A stretch of 24,396 bases of DNA. It comes from a virus. Below are positions 1 to 7,947 of the stretch, piece by piece. Within the stretch, counting starts at the first letter, position 1; the number at the start of each line of letters is the position of its first letter. The notes below the pieces were generated by a model, which made no database searches, had not been told where the DNA came from, and worked only from the letters and a program-made list of their open reading frames with translations. A program made the position numbers and the translations under genes. The stretch lies in IMG/VR virus record IMGVR_UViG_3300032289_001451, positions 1 through 24,396 of that record. One strand, written 5' to 3'.

Positions 1-1
1 T

Positions 2-598
2 AAAATTATTAACAGTAAAGAGTATAGACAAAACATTATTGATACTCTAGAAATTTCTAGACAAGAATTGTTAAAAAATGATTCTTTATTGAATTTTATT
101 AAAACTGCTAAAGCGGGACTGCAAGCGGCAAGCCAAGGTGCTGTTGCTGCTGCCGGAGTTGCAGATACTGGCAAAAAAGAAAGTGTATTTTACAGCCAAC
201 GTCCCCTAAGCGAAGGCCAAGTCTACTTGGTGTTTAACAAAATTACACAGTTAAACGAAGGACCATTTGATGCTATCAAAGGTGCAGCAGGCAAGGCCGC
301 TGATTGGGCAAAGACTAAAGGTACAAATCTTACTACAAAAGTTACAGCAGATAAATTAACGTCTGCATGGCAAAAAGCAGGATCGCCAACGGACAGCAAC
401 AAAGTTGCTGAATTCTTAGAAAAGCAAGGTGTTGATGCAGAAATAATCAAGCAGGTGTTCACTTCGATGAAACTGCCAGCGCCTGGTTCCGCTGATACAG
501 TAGATTTTGAAACAGTTAAAACAATGATTGCTAAATTACCAACAGACCGTAAAGTGCGTCTGCTTAAATTTATGAACAAACAACCACAGGTATCCTAA
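2..598 (+). CDS. Partial phage protein of unknown function (3' part), with prohead-protease-like sites
   Basis: The reading frame is open from the window's left edge, so the true start lies upstream. A TTG at 68 is in frame, but nothing marks it as a start. The visible part is about 198 residues. It is Ala/Gly-rich in the middle and contains LSEGQVYLVF followed by QLNEGPFDAIKG. Both LSE|G and LNE|G fit the T4 gp21 cleavage rule (L/I)xE|G; the second would cut after base 259. The C-terminal ~95 residues (KLTSAWQKAGSPTDS onward) look like a small folded helical domain. The stop is one base before the next ATG, so the two genes are translationally coupled. I do not recognise a named family. A virion or capsid-internal role is inferred from the cleavage motifs and the structural neighbourhood. 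Confidence 0.75.
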   Translation, partial: KIINSKEYRQNIIDTLEISRQELLKNDSLLNFIKTAKAGLQAASQGAVAAAGVADTGKKESVFYSQRPLSEGQVYLVFNKITQLNEGPFDAIKGAAGKAADWAKTKGTNLTTKVTADKLTSAWQKAGSPTDSNKVAEFLEKQGVDAEIIKQVFTSMKLPAPGSADTVDFETVKTMIAKLPTDRKVRLLKFMNKQPQVS

Positions 599-599
599 T

Positions 600-1457
600 A
601 TGAGAATCCATCAAATTATAGTAGAATCAGTAGAACCTTTAGAAGAAGGTCCGATACTTAATAAAATAGGATCAGGAATAGGCAAAGCTGTGGGAGCAGC
701 AGCCAAGGGCGTTGGATCAGTTGCAGGCGGAATAGTAGGAATAGGCAAAGCCATTCGAAAAGGCTACAAAGCAGGTAAAGACACTGTGGGTGGAGCAGGC
801 GACGATCCGGAAACCACAGACGATGGAACAACTGCGCAAAGTAAACCAGCTGCAAATACCGCAACTCAGGGACAGTCTACAGCACCAGCCGCCGGTACGG
901 GCGCACCAGCAACAACTGAACCAGCCGCCGCACCTGCACCTAAAGCAGCGCCTAAGTCTGCATTTGGAAAATTATCAGCAGCAGCTAATGGTGAAGAACC
1001 AGCAGCAGCAACTACAGGACAACCGGCAGCAGCACCAGCACAAAATCCTAAAGCTGCGCCAGCAACTACGGGTCAACCAGCGACTGCGGCAGCACCAACA
1101 CCAGATCCCAAAGCAGATACTGCATATTCACAAGCACAAAAAGCTGTTTCCGGGCTAGCGCCTGAACAGAAAAAAGAAATTATAACAATGTTGCAAGCTG
1201 ATCCTAAAGTTAAAGCTGCAATGTCAGTAAAGCCAGTAGCAAAACCTGCAGCGAAGCCGGCAGTACCTGTAGCAAAGCCAGCTAATACTATGGCTAATGC
1301 ACCAGTAAGTAAAACAAATAAAGCAAAGCCAGCAGCACCTGCTCCAGCAGCACCAGTTAGTAAACCCGCAACGGCAAAAACTGGAACTGTAAAACAGAAA
1401 CAGTTAACACCTGCAGGGTTTGGTCAAATGGTTAGTGGATTAACCAAGAAAGGTTAA
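600..1457 (+). CDS. Ala/Pro/Lys-rich low-complexity protein with N-terminal LEE|G site; possible internal head protein
   Basis: The product is 285 residues and unrecognised by name. The first 16 residues form a short polar/hydrophobic leader ending PLEE, followed by GPILNKIGSGIGKA. This resembles the T4 capsid-targeting leader (about 10 residues ending in (L/I)xE before the gp21 cut). Residues 17-60 are Gly/Ala-rich. About 60-170 is low complexity with two ATTGQPA repeats and many AAP units. A short helical segment (AVSGLAPEQKKEIITML) follows, then a basic KPA-rich tail. The composition suits a disordered, nucleic-acid-associated protein. The start is one base after the preceding stop. The stop codon overlaps that of the opposite-strand gene by two bases (1455-1456). 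The function is inferred, not shown. Confidence 0.75.
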   Translation: MRIHQIIVESVEPLEEGPILNKIGSGIGKAVGAAAKGVGSVAGGIVGIGKAIRKGYKAGKDTVGGAGDDPETTDDGTTAQSKPAANTATQGQSTAPAAGTGAPATTEPAAAPAPKAAPKSAFGKLSAAANGEEPAAATTGQPAAAPAQNPKAAPATTGQPATAAAPTPDPKADTAYSQAQKAVSGLAPEQKKEIITMLQADPKVKAAMSVKPVAKPAAKPAVPVAKPANTMANAPVSKTNKAKPAAPAPAAPVSKPATAKTGTVKQKQLTPAGFGQMVSGLTKKG

Positions 1458-1642
1458 AAGAACGGAAGACCGCTTTTCTTAGTGGTCTCTAAGTTATCTT
1501 TAATAATATCGCCTATTATTTTTCTCTCATCTGCCGTGAGAAACAGTGCTTCTTGATAACTCATTCCTCGCATATACCAGCAAATTTTTAAAAGATCTTT
1601 TTTTATTTCAGTAGCATCTTTTTCAATCTGCTTAACATACAA
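1454..1642 (-). CDS. Short C-terminal domain, probably expressed as -1 frameshift extension of the gp26-like gene
   Basis: As a stand-alone frame this gives 62 residues from a TTG at 1642-1640. The frame has no ATG near its beginning and only a weak GAG upstream as a ribosome site. It is open further upstream, past the gp26 stop. A slip at the T_TTT_TTC heptamer (1687-1681) would join gp26 residue F299 to RERILRLSRPEIQ and then to this domain, giving a fusion of about 374 residues. The domain is helical and charged, with ICWYMRG, LTADERKIIGDII and a GLPFF end. The arrangement resembles the lambda G/GT tail assembly chaperones next to a tape measure gene. Initiation at TTG remains possible. 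Confidence 0.65.
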   Translation of the reverse strand: MYVKQIEKDATEIKKDLLKICWYMRGMSYQEALFLTADERKIIGDIIKDNLETTKKSGLPFF

Positions 1643-1644
1643 CT

Positions 1645-1687
1645 GGATCTCAGGACGCGAGAGTCTTAAGATCCTTTCGCGAAAAAA
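1645..1687 (-). promoter_or_regulatory. Candidate programmed -1 ribosomal frameshift signal
   Basis: On the minus strand the gp26 codons GAT TTT TTC contain the canonical slippery heptamer T_TTT_TTC (1687-1681). Six bases later an 8-bp stem begins: GGATCTTA (1674-1667) pairs with TGAGATCC (1652-1645), with one G-U pair and a 14-base loop. Slippage by -1 leads into the open frame that encodes the 62-residue domain, bypassing the gp26 TAA. A second inverted repeat (CGCGA beside the heptamer with TCGCG in the loop) could compete with the stem or form a pseudoknot. All elements are read directly; frameshifting itself is inferred. Confidence 0.7.
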
Positions 1688-2577
1688 TCTGTTTGATCCA
1701 GTGTAAGTTCTATTTTAAATTTGTGTTGACATTCAGCACATGAAACTTCAGAAGTCTTTAGTGCAATATCATCTTTAAGTTTAATAACGTGATCGCTAAT
1801 ATTATTAAAGATATCAGCAGACGTATTTGCAATAAATTCTTTGATAATTGCCGGATCGTCAACAGATCCTTCGGGCGTATCAATTTGTGAAATGCATCCA
1901 GTAATTACATCAACTGTTAGTTCAGTTAATTTAATAAATGATTGACCAAATTTTTCAACTTTCTCTTCTTCGGTTAAATTCTCTGAAGTTACAATATTAA
2001 TAATTTTCTGCTGTTCTAAAGTTCGAACAGCGGTCTTAGTAACTTCTTTATAAGAGTACGGACGTAAATGAACAGTTAGCGGACCAACAGTAATTTTTGA
2101 TTCATAGTTGAATGCTGTAGCACGAGCAAGATAATGGGATAGATCAACACCATAGTCGTTAAATGCCCCACATTCAGGACAGTCAGTGGTAATGTCCATC
2201 TCTTCGCCATATGTAGCAATTCTAATAGCAATTAAAATAGCATCCATGTCAATAGAAGGCATTTGCCATGGATTAGTAATGGAAGGTACACAACTTTTAA
2301 TAACTTCAACAGTTGCAGATCCGTTCATAAGTGCATCTGGAGTTTTAAACATTAATTCGTCTTTGGCAGTCATTGCATAAACTGCGTACTCGTCAATTTC
2401 ACTTTTATCTAGTGAACCAGCAGGATAGAATTCTCCCTTGCTAGGCAACTTGATATACAATTTTGGTTGTCTAAAATAATTAGCAAGCGGGTTAGGTTTC
2501 CTTGCAGCCATTTCTACTGACTTTGCAATAGGATTGGGCATAGTTGTTAATGGTTCTGGCAACGAATTTTCAGTCAT
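1666..2577 (-). CDS. 26: gp26-like baseplate hub / tail assembly protein with four-Cys zinc site
   Basis: The product is 303 residues and resembles the T4-type gp26 baseplate hub family as found in marine T4-like phages, where it is longer than T4's own. Two CxxC pairs are visible, C133/C136 (DCPECGAF) and C280/C283 (SCAECQHKF), which could together bind one zinc. Between them lies a beta-rich part (ITVGPLTVHLRPYSYKEV) followed by a helical stretch. The ATG at 2577 has a good ribosome site (GGAGAAC) and a TATAAATA late promoter about 35 bases upstream. It is transcribed away from the tape measure gene. The 3' end carries a candidate -1 frameshift site before the TAA at 1668-1666. The family assignment comes from pattern recognition; the exact role, hub part or assembly chaperone, is less certain. 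Confidence 0.75.
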   Translation of the reverse strand: MTENSLPEPLTTMPNPIAKSVEMAARKPNPLANYFRQPKLYIKLPSKGEFYPAGSLDKSEIDEYAVYAMTAKDELMFKTPDALMNGSATVEVIKSCVPSITNPWQMPSIDMDAILIAIRIATYGEEMDITTDCPECGAFNDYGVDLSHYLARATAFNYESKITVGPLTVHLRPYSYKEVTKTAVRTLEQQKIINIVTSENLTEEEKVEKFGQSFIKLTELTVDVITGCISQIDTPEGSVDDPAIIKEFIANTSADIFNNISDHVIKLKDDIALKTSEVSCAECQHKFKIELTLDQTDFFAKGS

Positions 2578-2587
2578 TTTGTTCTCC

Positions 2588-2595
2588 GATAAATA
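2588..2595 (+). promoter_or_regulatory. T4-type late promoter (GATAAATA)
   Basis: GATAAATA differs from the T4 late consensus TATAAATA at one base. It lies about 50 bases before the tape measure start, with AAGGA as the ribosome site at about 2632. It is only 16 bases from an opposite-strand TATAAATA. Confidence 0.5.
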
Positions 2596-2611
2596 GAATA
2601 TCTACTCATAG

Positions 2612-2619
2612 TATTTATA
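2612..2619 (-). promoter_or_regulatory. T4-type late promoter (TATAAATA)
   Basis: This is an exact TATAAATA on the minus strand, 35 bases upstream of the gp26-like ATG at 2577. It would drive the leftward gp26/frameshift unit. Confidence 0.65.
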
Positions 2620-2645
2620 TGCGCAGTTTTCAAGGATTTTATTAA

Positions 2646-5600
2646 ATGGCAGACGTAACTGGCGATCTTAACGGGCAACCAATACAATTAAACAATGCAG
2701 CGACTGAAGCAACTTTAAAACAGTTACTTCAAGCCACATTGGCTATGTTGGCCTCGCAAGGTAAATCCAAATCCACGCAACAAAAAATACAATCGGACCT
2801 TGAAAAAGAACTTAGACGTCTAGCTGCCGCATCTAAAAAAACAGCAGGTGAGCTTGACAAAGAAGCAGAAAACACAAAGACTAGGTCAAAAAAATCCAAA
2901 GAACTTGAAGATAAAAAGAACAAGTTAACACAAGAAACAATCAAAGGGCTACAAAGCACTGTTGACGATCTAGACGGACTGCATAAAGCACTTACAGGTG
3001 CAGTTTCTGCAATATCAAGTTCAACATCTGCTATCGCTGGAATGGGTAACAGTATGACAGCCGCAGCCAGTGCGATGGGTGCCATTCCAGTTGTAGGCGG
3101 TGTGTTAGCAAGTGTACTAGGAACAGTTGCGGCTGCTGCTGAAAAAAGTTACAAAGCCTTTCAGCAATCTGCAAGCGTTGGTGCAAACTTTGGTGGCAGT
3201 ATAAATGACATGATTGGTGCTGCAACAAACGCAGGAATGACTATAGACGGGTTTAGCGCACTAGTAGCAAAGAACGGTGAGGGTCTAGCACTGTTTGGTG
3301 CTGGCGTAAATGACGGTGCTAAACGATTCGCTGACTTGGCAAAAAGAATTAGAAGCAGCGAATTTAAAGATCTAAACGCTAACCTTGCTAATCTTGGATA
3401 TAGTACTGAAGATGTAAATTCCGGAATGATACGCTATCAAACCATGATGGCTAAGACCGGAAAGGGAGCGCAATTATCTAACGAAGAATTAATTGCCAGT
3501 ACCGGTCAATACTTACAAAATCTTGATGCTGTTTCAAAATTGACCGGTAAAAGCAAAGAAGCTCTTCAGAAAGAAGAAGATGCACGAACTAGAGATGCAC
3601 AGTATCAGGTTGCTAAAAGGAAACTTGATAAAACTAGTCAAGATAATTTAGAAATGTTGATGGGCACAATGACCAAGACTGAACAAGAAGCGTTCAAAGG
3701 TGCATTGGCTACAGGAACAATGAATGAAGCAATGGTGAAATTAAATGTAGTTAACCCAATGTTAGCTAGAGAGTTAATGAACACTGCTCTTCAAACTAAA
3801 CAGTCTGGAAAACTTACTCAAGAAGCTGCAATTAATTTAGATACCAGTCTAACTTCAGCTGCAAAAGCAGGAGCAGATAATGCTACAGCTCAAACAGTAG
3901 CGGCACACATGGCAGGTACGTATGGTGATACTTACAATGATGCAAACGAAAGAGCTGCTCGGACTACAACTATGTCAGAGCAACTGGCTAAGCAACAAGA
4001 AGAATTAGAAAAACAACGAATTAAAAGAGAACAAGATTTAAGAGATGGCATGGATCCTGAATCCATGAAACGATTCCAAGAGAATATAGCAGAACTTAGC
4101 AACCGATTTACAAAACTTGCTGGAGAATTTGCTCCTAAGCTAATACAGGCATTTGACTTTATCGAAAAAACTCTAGTAGGTCCGTTAGGTACAGCATTTA
4201 AACTTATAGCTGATCATCTAGGCGCACTTGTAACAACTGTAGGACTGCTTTCAGTTGCAATGGTAGCGTTTAAATTAAAATTAAAATACGAACAAGGTAA
4301 AGCAGCTATGCGCGGCACGCCTAAAGATCCTATGTTTGTTCAAGATGTTAACGGTGGAGGAGGCCCTAGCACTGAAGGTGACGACCGTCGCAAAAAACGA
4401 ACTCAAAAAGTTAAATCGGGTAGAGCACTGCAAAATGCTAGTGGTTTAATAAAAGGCGTAGGTGTAGTAGGTGCAGTAGCCGGTGTAGCAACAATGGCTA
4501 GCGATCTAAGTGATATTAGCAATGATGTTAAAGAAGGAAAGATAACAGAAGCCGAAGCTTCAGAAAAACGTGGCGGTGCAATAGGAGGAGGAGCAGGCGG
4601 CGCAGCAGGTGCGTGGGGAGGTGCCGCAGCAGGTGCAGCTATCGGATCAATAGTTCCTGTCATCGGCACAGCCGTCGGAGGACTGCTAGGCGGCGCTATT
4701 GGATATTTTGTTGGAAATAAAGCAGGTGAAGTAGTAGGTGAAAAAATTGGAAAAGCAGTAGCACCTGTAACTAAAGCAACAAAAGAACAGACAGTGGCTA
4801 CTAAGGAAGCAACAGAACAAGCAGAAACATTAACCAAAGAACAAAAGAAAGCTACAGAAGCAGCAAAAACTCCTCCTAAACAACCAGACTGGTATAAGCC
4901 TGAAAGTACATTGGCATATTATCGAGATACTATGAAAGCTCCCGGAGCTTCTGCTGTAACTCCTAGTACTCCTAGTGTTTCTAGTGGAAATACTGTCGGA
5001 GCAGCTCCACCAATTAATCAAGATGCACAAAAGAATTTAGAGTTAATTAAAAATGCATTAGTTAAACAAGGTATTACCGATCCTAAGATGATTGCTGCTA
5101 CCCTTGGCAACGTAATGAAAGAGTCGGGCGGAAAAACTCAAAGCGAAAATTTAAACTATAAGAATACAAGCAACGACCGAATACGTAGTATTTTTAAGTC
5201 AGCTACTAAAGGTAAGTCTGACGCAGAAATAGAAGAAATGAAAGCTTCTCCAGAAAAAATGGCTGAAGCTAACTACGGATCAACTACTAAATTAGGTAAA
5301 GGTATGGGTAATACTGAACCCGGTGACGGTTGGAAATTTAGAGGTCGAGGATTTATTCAATTAACAGGTAGGACTAATTATGCTAGTGCATCTAAAGCAA
5401 TTTTTGGTGATGACCGATTAGTTAAAAATCCCGATTTAGCTAATGATCCTACAGTAGCAGCTGAAATTAGTGCATGGTATATGAAACGCGGTAATGCCGT
5501 CATGGCCAAGCAAATGGGCATTGACCAAAATAATATGACCCAAGCGCAGGCAAATGCATTAGCTACTAGTACCATTGCTGGAACAGATGTAACTAAAGCC

Positions 5601-5981
5601 GGAGGATACCTCGGCGGCGAAGTAATGGGTAAAGTTAACAAATATGCAGGAAGCAGTACAATTGCTTCAATTGCAGGTGCTCCGTTTTCTCCGTCAGCGC
5701 CTGCAACTACTGTAGCTCAAACAGCAGTTACTCCAGCGGCAACAACAACAGCAACAACAACTGCCGCATTAGCAGCAACTAATAAACCTGCAGCCGGAGC
5801 GCCAGTAAAACCACAAACACAAACAGTGTCAGCAACTCCAGCAGGCCAAGAAATGCCCTCAGAGTTGCTTGCACGGTTAAATACTAATCTAGAGGTGCTG
5901 GTAGCGTTGACCAAATCAGGAAACGAAAAACAACTTCGAGCTACAAATGGTATGAGCGGCAATTTGTTTGCTGCTGTATAA
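2646..5981 (+). CDS. Tape-measure-like tail protein with embedded GH19-type lytic domain
   Basis: The product is 1111 residues. Order of parts: a charged coiled-coil N-terminus (about 38-110); an Ala/Gly/Ser hydrophobic segment (112-166); a long helical region; a hydrophobic helix (about 526-542); a glycine-zipper stretch (about 643-708, many GxxxG); a linker; a GH19 chitinase/endolysin-like domain (about 798-985); an Ala/Thr linker; and a short C-terminal helix. The GH19 part shows KESGG and ENLNY with candidate acidic residues E826 and E834, then GDGWKFRGRG and QLTGRTNY. Great length, helical content and membrane-like segments suit a tape measure. The lytic domain would open peptidoglycan during DNA entry. 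It lies beside, and divergent from, the frameshift-bearing gp26-like gene, which supports the tape-measure call. Another large virion lysin remains possible. Confidence 0.75.
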   Translation: MADVTGDLNGQPIQLNNAATEATLKQLLQATLAMLASQGKSKSTQQKIQSDLEKELRRLAAASKKTAGELDKEAENTKTRSKKSKELEDKKNKLTQETIKGLQSTVDDLDGLHKALTGAVSAISSSTSAIAGMGNSMTAAASAMGAIPVVGGVLASVLGTVAAAAEKSYKAFQQSASVGANFGGSINDMIGAATNAGMTIDGFSALVAKNGEGLALFGAGVNDGAKRFADLAKRIRSSEFKDLNANLANLGYSTEDVNSGMIRYQTMMAKTGKGAQLSNEELIASTGQYLQNLDAVSKLTGKSKEALQKEEDARTRDAQYQVAKRKLDKTSQDNLEMLMGTMTKTEQEAFKGALATGTMNEAMVKLNVVNPMLARELMNTALQTKQSGKLTQEAAINLDTSLTSAAKAGADNATAQTVAAHMAGTYGDTYNDANERAARTTTMSEQLAKQQEELEKQRIKREQDLRDGMDPESMKRFQENIAELSNRFTKLAGEFAPKLIQAFDFIEKTLVGPLGTAFKLIADHLGALVTTVGLLSVAMVAFKLKLKYEQGKAAMRGTPKDPMFVQDVNGGGGPSTEGDDRRKKRTQKVKSGRALQNASGLIKGVGVVGAVAGVATMASDLSDISNDVKEGKITEAEASEKRGGAIGGGAGGAAGAWGGAAAGAAIGSIVPVIGTAVGGLLGGAIGYFVGNKAGEVVGEKIGKAVAPVTKATKEQTVATKEATEQAETLTKEQKKATEAAKTPPKQPDWYKPESTLAYYRDTMKAPGASAVTPSTPSVSSGNTVGAAPPINQDAQKNLELIKNALVKQGITDPKMIAATLGNVMKESGGKTQSENLNYKNTSNDRIRSIFKSATKGKSDAEIEEMKASPEKMAEANYGSTTKLGKGMGNTEPGDGWKFRGRGFIQLTGRTNYASASKAIFGDDRLVKNPDLANDPTVAAEISAWYMKRGNAVMAKQMGIDQNNMTQAQANALATSTIAGTDVTKAGGYLGGEVMGKVNKYAGSSTIASIAGAPFSPSAPATTVAQTAVTPAATTTATTTAALAATNKPAAGAPVKPQTQTVSATPAGQEMPSELLARLNTNLEVLVALTKSGNEKQLRATNGMSGNLFAAV

Positions 5982-5996
5982 ATTGGAAAATAATTA

Positions 5997-7691
5997 ATGA
6001 GCTGGAAAAAATATTTTACACCGGTTAATCTTGACAATAAAAGTGGATCGTCTAGCCCAATTTCTGGCGGATCTAGACCCGGGCCATACAAAACAAATTA
6101 TTCAAGTTATCTACCAGATGTATACGCAGGTACTCCAAATCGTATTGAACGATATATGCAATACGACACAATGGATATGGATTCAGAAGTAAATGCTGCC
6201 TTAGATATCCTTGCTGAATTCTGTACACAAAAAGACAAAGAAAACGGAACTCCGTTTCAACTTAATTTTAGAAATCAAGCCACCGGAACTGAAATTAAAT
6301 TACTAAAAGAAAGTCTACAAAAATGGACAAAGCATCAACAATTTGAAACACGTATTTTTAGAATTGTACGTAACACTTTTAAATATGGCGATTGTTTCTT
6401 TGTAAAAGATCCCGAAACTAAAAAATGGTTGTTTGTTGATGCTTCTAAAGTTACAAAGATTATTGTAAATGAAAGTGAAGGAAAAGTTCCCGAACAGTAC
6501 GTAATTAAAGACATTAACTTTAATTTTAAAAATCTAATTGCAACAACTCCGCATGGCACAACAAATACTGCTCCTAGCGGTACTAGCAGTTACACAACCG
6601 GCGGCGGTTTTGGTCGCGGTATGGTAGGAGCAGCCGCCCAATCTATAGGATCTCGATTTAGCAACGAAGTTAATGAAGTTACAGTAGATGCTAAAAATGT
6701 AATACACATTTCATTATCAGAAGGTCTAGACAACAACTATCCTTTTGGTAACAGTCTATTAGAATCAGTATTCAAAGTCTACAAGCAGAAAGAATTGCTT
6801 GAAGATGCTATTATTATCTATCGTATACAACGTGCTCCAGAAAGACGTATTTTTTACGTTGACGTAGGAAACATGCCAGCACACATGGCTATGGCATTTG
6901 TTGAGCGTGTAAAAAATGAAATTCAACAACGACGTATTCCAAGCGCCAGTGGCGGTGGTAACTTAATTGATGCCAGTTATAATCCACTATCAACTAACGA
7001 AGATTACTTCTTCCCACAGACAGCAGAAGGTCGTGGAAGCAAAGTTGAAACACTGCCGGGTGGTACTAATCTAGGCGAAATTACAGACTTACGTTTCTTT
7101 ACTAATAAATTATTTCGTGCGTTAAGAATTCCAGCAGCTTACTTGCCAACAGGCATTGAAGAAGCTTCAAACACTGTTGCTGACGGAAAAGTAGGCACAG
7201 CGTATATTCAAGAATTGCGATTTAACGAGTACTGCAAACGTTTACAAAATTCAGTAATTGAAACATTTGATTTAGAATTCAAACTATGGATGATTAACAA
7301 TGGCGTGTCCATTGATAACAGTTTGTTTGAATTAAAATTCCATCCACCACAGAATTTTGCAGCTTATCGTCAAGCAGAATTAGACACAACTCGAGTTGCT
7401 ACATTTGCACAATTAACACAGATTCCACATCTCAGTAAGCGATTCGCTATGAAACGTTTCTTAGGAATGAGTCCTGAAGAAATTGCAGAAAACGAACGCA
7501 TGTGGAAAGAAGAAAACATAACTAGTACAACCACAGCCACAGATGCAGCAGGTGACCTACGAGGCGTAGGCATTACTCCTTCAGCAATTGGTGCAGAACA
7601 AGAAGGCCAAGCAGCAGAAGCTCCAGAAGACATGGCAGCAGCAGCCGAAGGCGGTGCTGAAGCACCTCCGCCAGAAACTCCAGCACAGTAA
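5997..7691 (+). CDS. 20: Portal vertex protein gp20
   Basis: The product is 564 residues, near the T4 gp20 length (524) plus a tail. Recognisable gp20 stretches are the N-terminal ERYMQYDTMDMDSEV, QRAPERRIFYVDVGNMP in the middle, EDYFFPQTAEGRGSKVETLP and FFTNKLFRALRIPAAYLP. It forms the dodecameric ring at one capsid vertex through which DNA passes and on which the prohead core assembles. A Gly/Thr/Ser-rich insert lies at about 182-222. The last ~50 residues are a low-complexity, acidic Ala/Pro/Glu tail, probably disordered. It starts 16 bases after the tape-measure stop, with GGAAA as the ribosome site. It heads the T4-order head module. Confidence 0.95.
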   Translation: MSWKKYFTPVNLDNKSGSSSPISGGSRPGPYKTNYSSYLPDVYAGTPNRIERYMQYDTMDMDSEVNAALDILAEFCTQKDKENGTPFQLNFRNQATGTEIKLLKESLQKWTKHQQFETRIFRIVRNTFKYGDCFFVKDPETKKWLFVDASKVTKIIVNESEGKVPEQYVIKDINFNFKNLIATTPHGTTNTAPSGTSSYTTGGGFGRGMVGAAAQSIGSRFSNEVNEVTVDAKNVIHISLSEGLDNNYPFGNSLLESVFKVYKQKELLEDAIIIYRIQRAPERRIFYVDVGNMPAHMAMAFVERVKNEIQQRRIPSASGGGNLIDASYNPLSTNEDYFFPQTAEGRGSKVETLPGGTNLGEITDLRFFTNKLFRALRIPAAYLPTGIEEASNTVADGKVGTAYIQELRFNEYCKRLQNSVIETFDLEFKLWMINNGVSIDNSLFELKFHPPQNFAAYRQAELDTTRVATFAQLTQIPHLSKRFAMKRFLGMSPEEIAENERMWKEENITSTTTATDAAGDLRGVGITPSAIGAEQEGQAAEAPEDMAAAAEGGAEAPPPETPAQ

Positions 7692-7697
7692 TAAATA
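7690..7697 (+). promoter_or_regulatory. Late-promoter-like octamer (AATAAATA)
   Basis: AATAAATA overlaps the gp20 stop and is one mismatch from TATAAATA. It lies only 4 bases before the next ATG (7702). A transcript from it would be nearly leaderless for that gene, so it may serve later genes or be chance. Confidence 0.3.
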
Positions 7698-7701
7698 CAT
7701 T

Positions 7702-7947
7702 ATGCTTCTTAATGAATTTTTTCAGTTTAAAGACTCCACAAACGATTTTGCTAACGATCGTCGGTATGACAACGCCTCTGATTCGTCTGTCTTAGAAAAA
7801 AGTGACACAAGAAAACTGCGCTTGACCTTACGTCAAATCAATCAACTACGCATGCAAAGCGAAGCTCATGATTTTGAAACCCAATCGGAAATGGGTTTTA
7901 TTAAACAGATGTATGGAACTCCAGTTGAACCAACCGAATCCCAATAA
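7702..7947 (+). CDS. Small conserved-looking protein between portal and core genes
   Basis: The product is 81 residues from the ATG at 7702; longer in-frame starts run back inside gp20 and were rejected. It begins MLLNEFFQFKDS and has a basic helical core (TRKLRLTLRQINQLRMQSEA) followed by FIKQMYGTPVEP. It has no membrane segment or signal peptide and no recognised family. The position directly after gp20 is where T4 encodes small prohead core proteins, but this one is basic in the middle rather than strongly acidic, so I do not call it gp67. Its last 35 bases overlap the next gene in another frame. Confidence 0.7.
   Translation: MLLNEFFQFKDSTNDFANDRRYDNASDSSVLEKSDTRKLRLTLRQINQLRMQSEAHDFETQSEMGFIKQMYGTPVEPTESQ

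Noticed and set aside
790-1158. Plus-strand frame rich in Gln/His/Leu
   Set aside because: It is a shadow of the Ala/Pro-rich gene: the repeated GCAGCA-type codons read in another frame give Gln. It has no ribosome site.
1467-1488. Inverted repeat AGACCGC/GTGGTCT as a terminator between convergent genes
   Set aside because: It lies within the minus-strand coding end, contains a G-U pair and has no clean T-run on either side. Kept only as a remark.
4403-4837. Minus-strand 144-residue Ala/Pro-rich frame
   Set aside because: It is antisense to the glycine-zipper part of the tape-measure-like gene; its composition is explained by complementing Gly/Ala codons.
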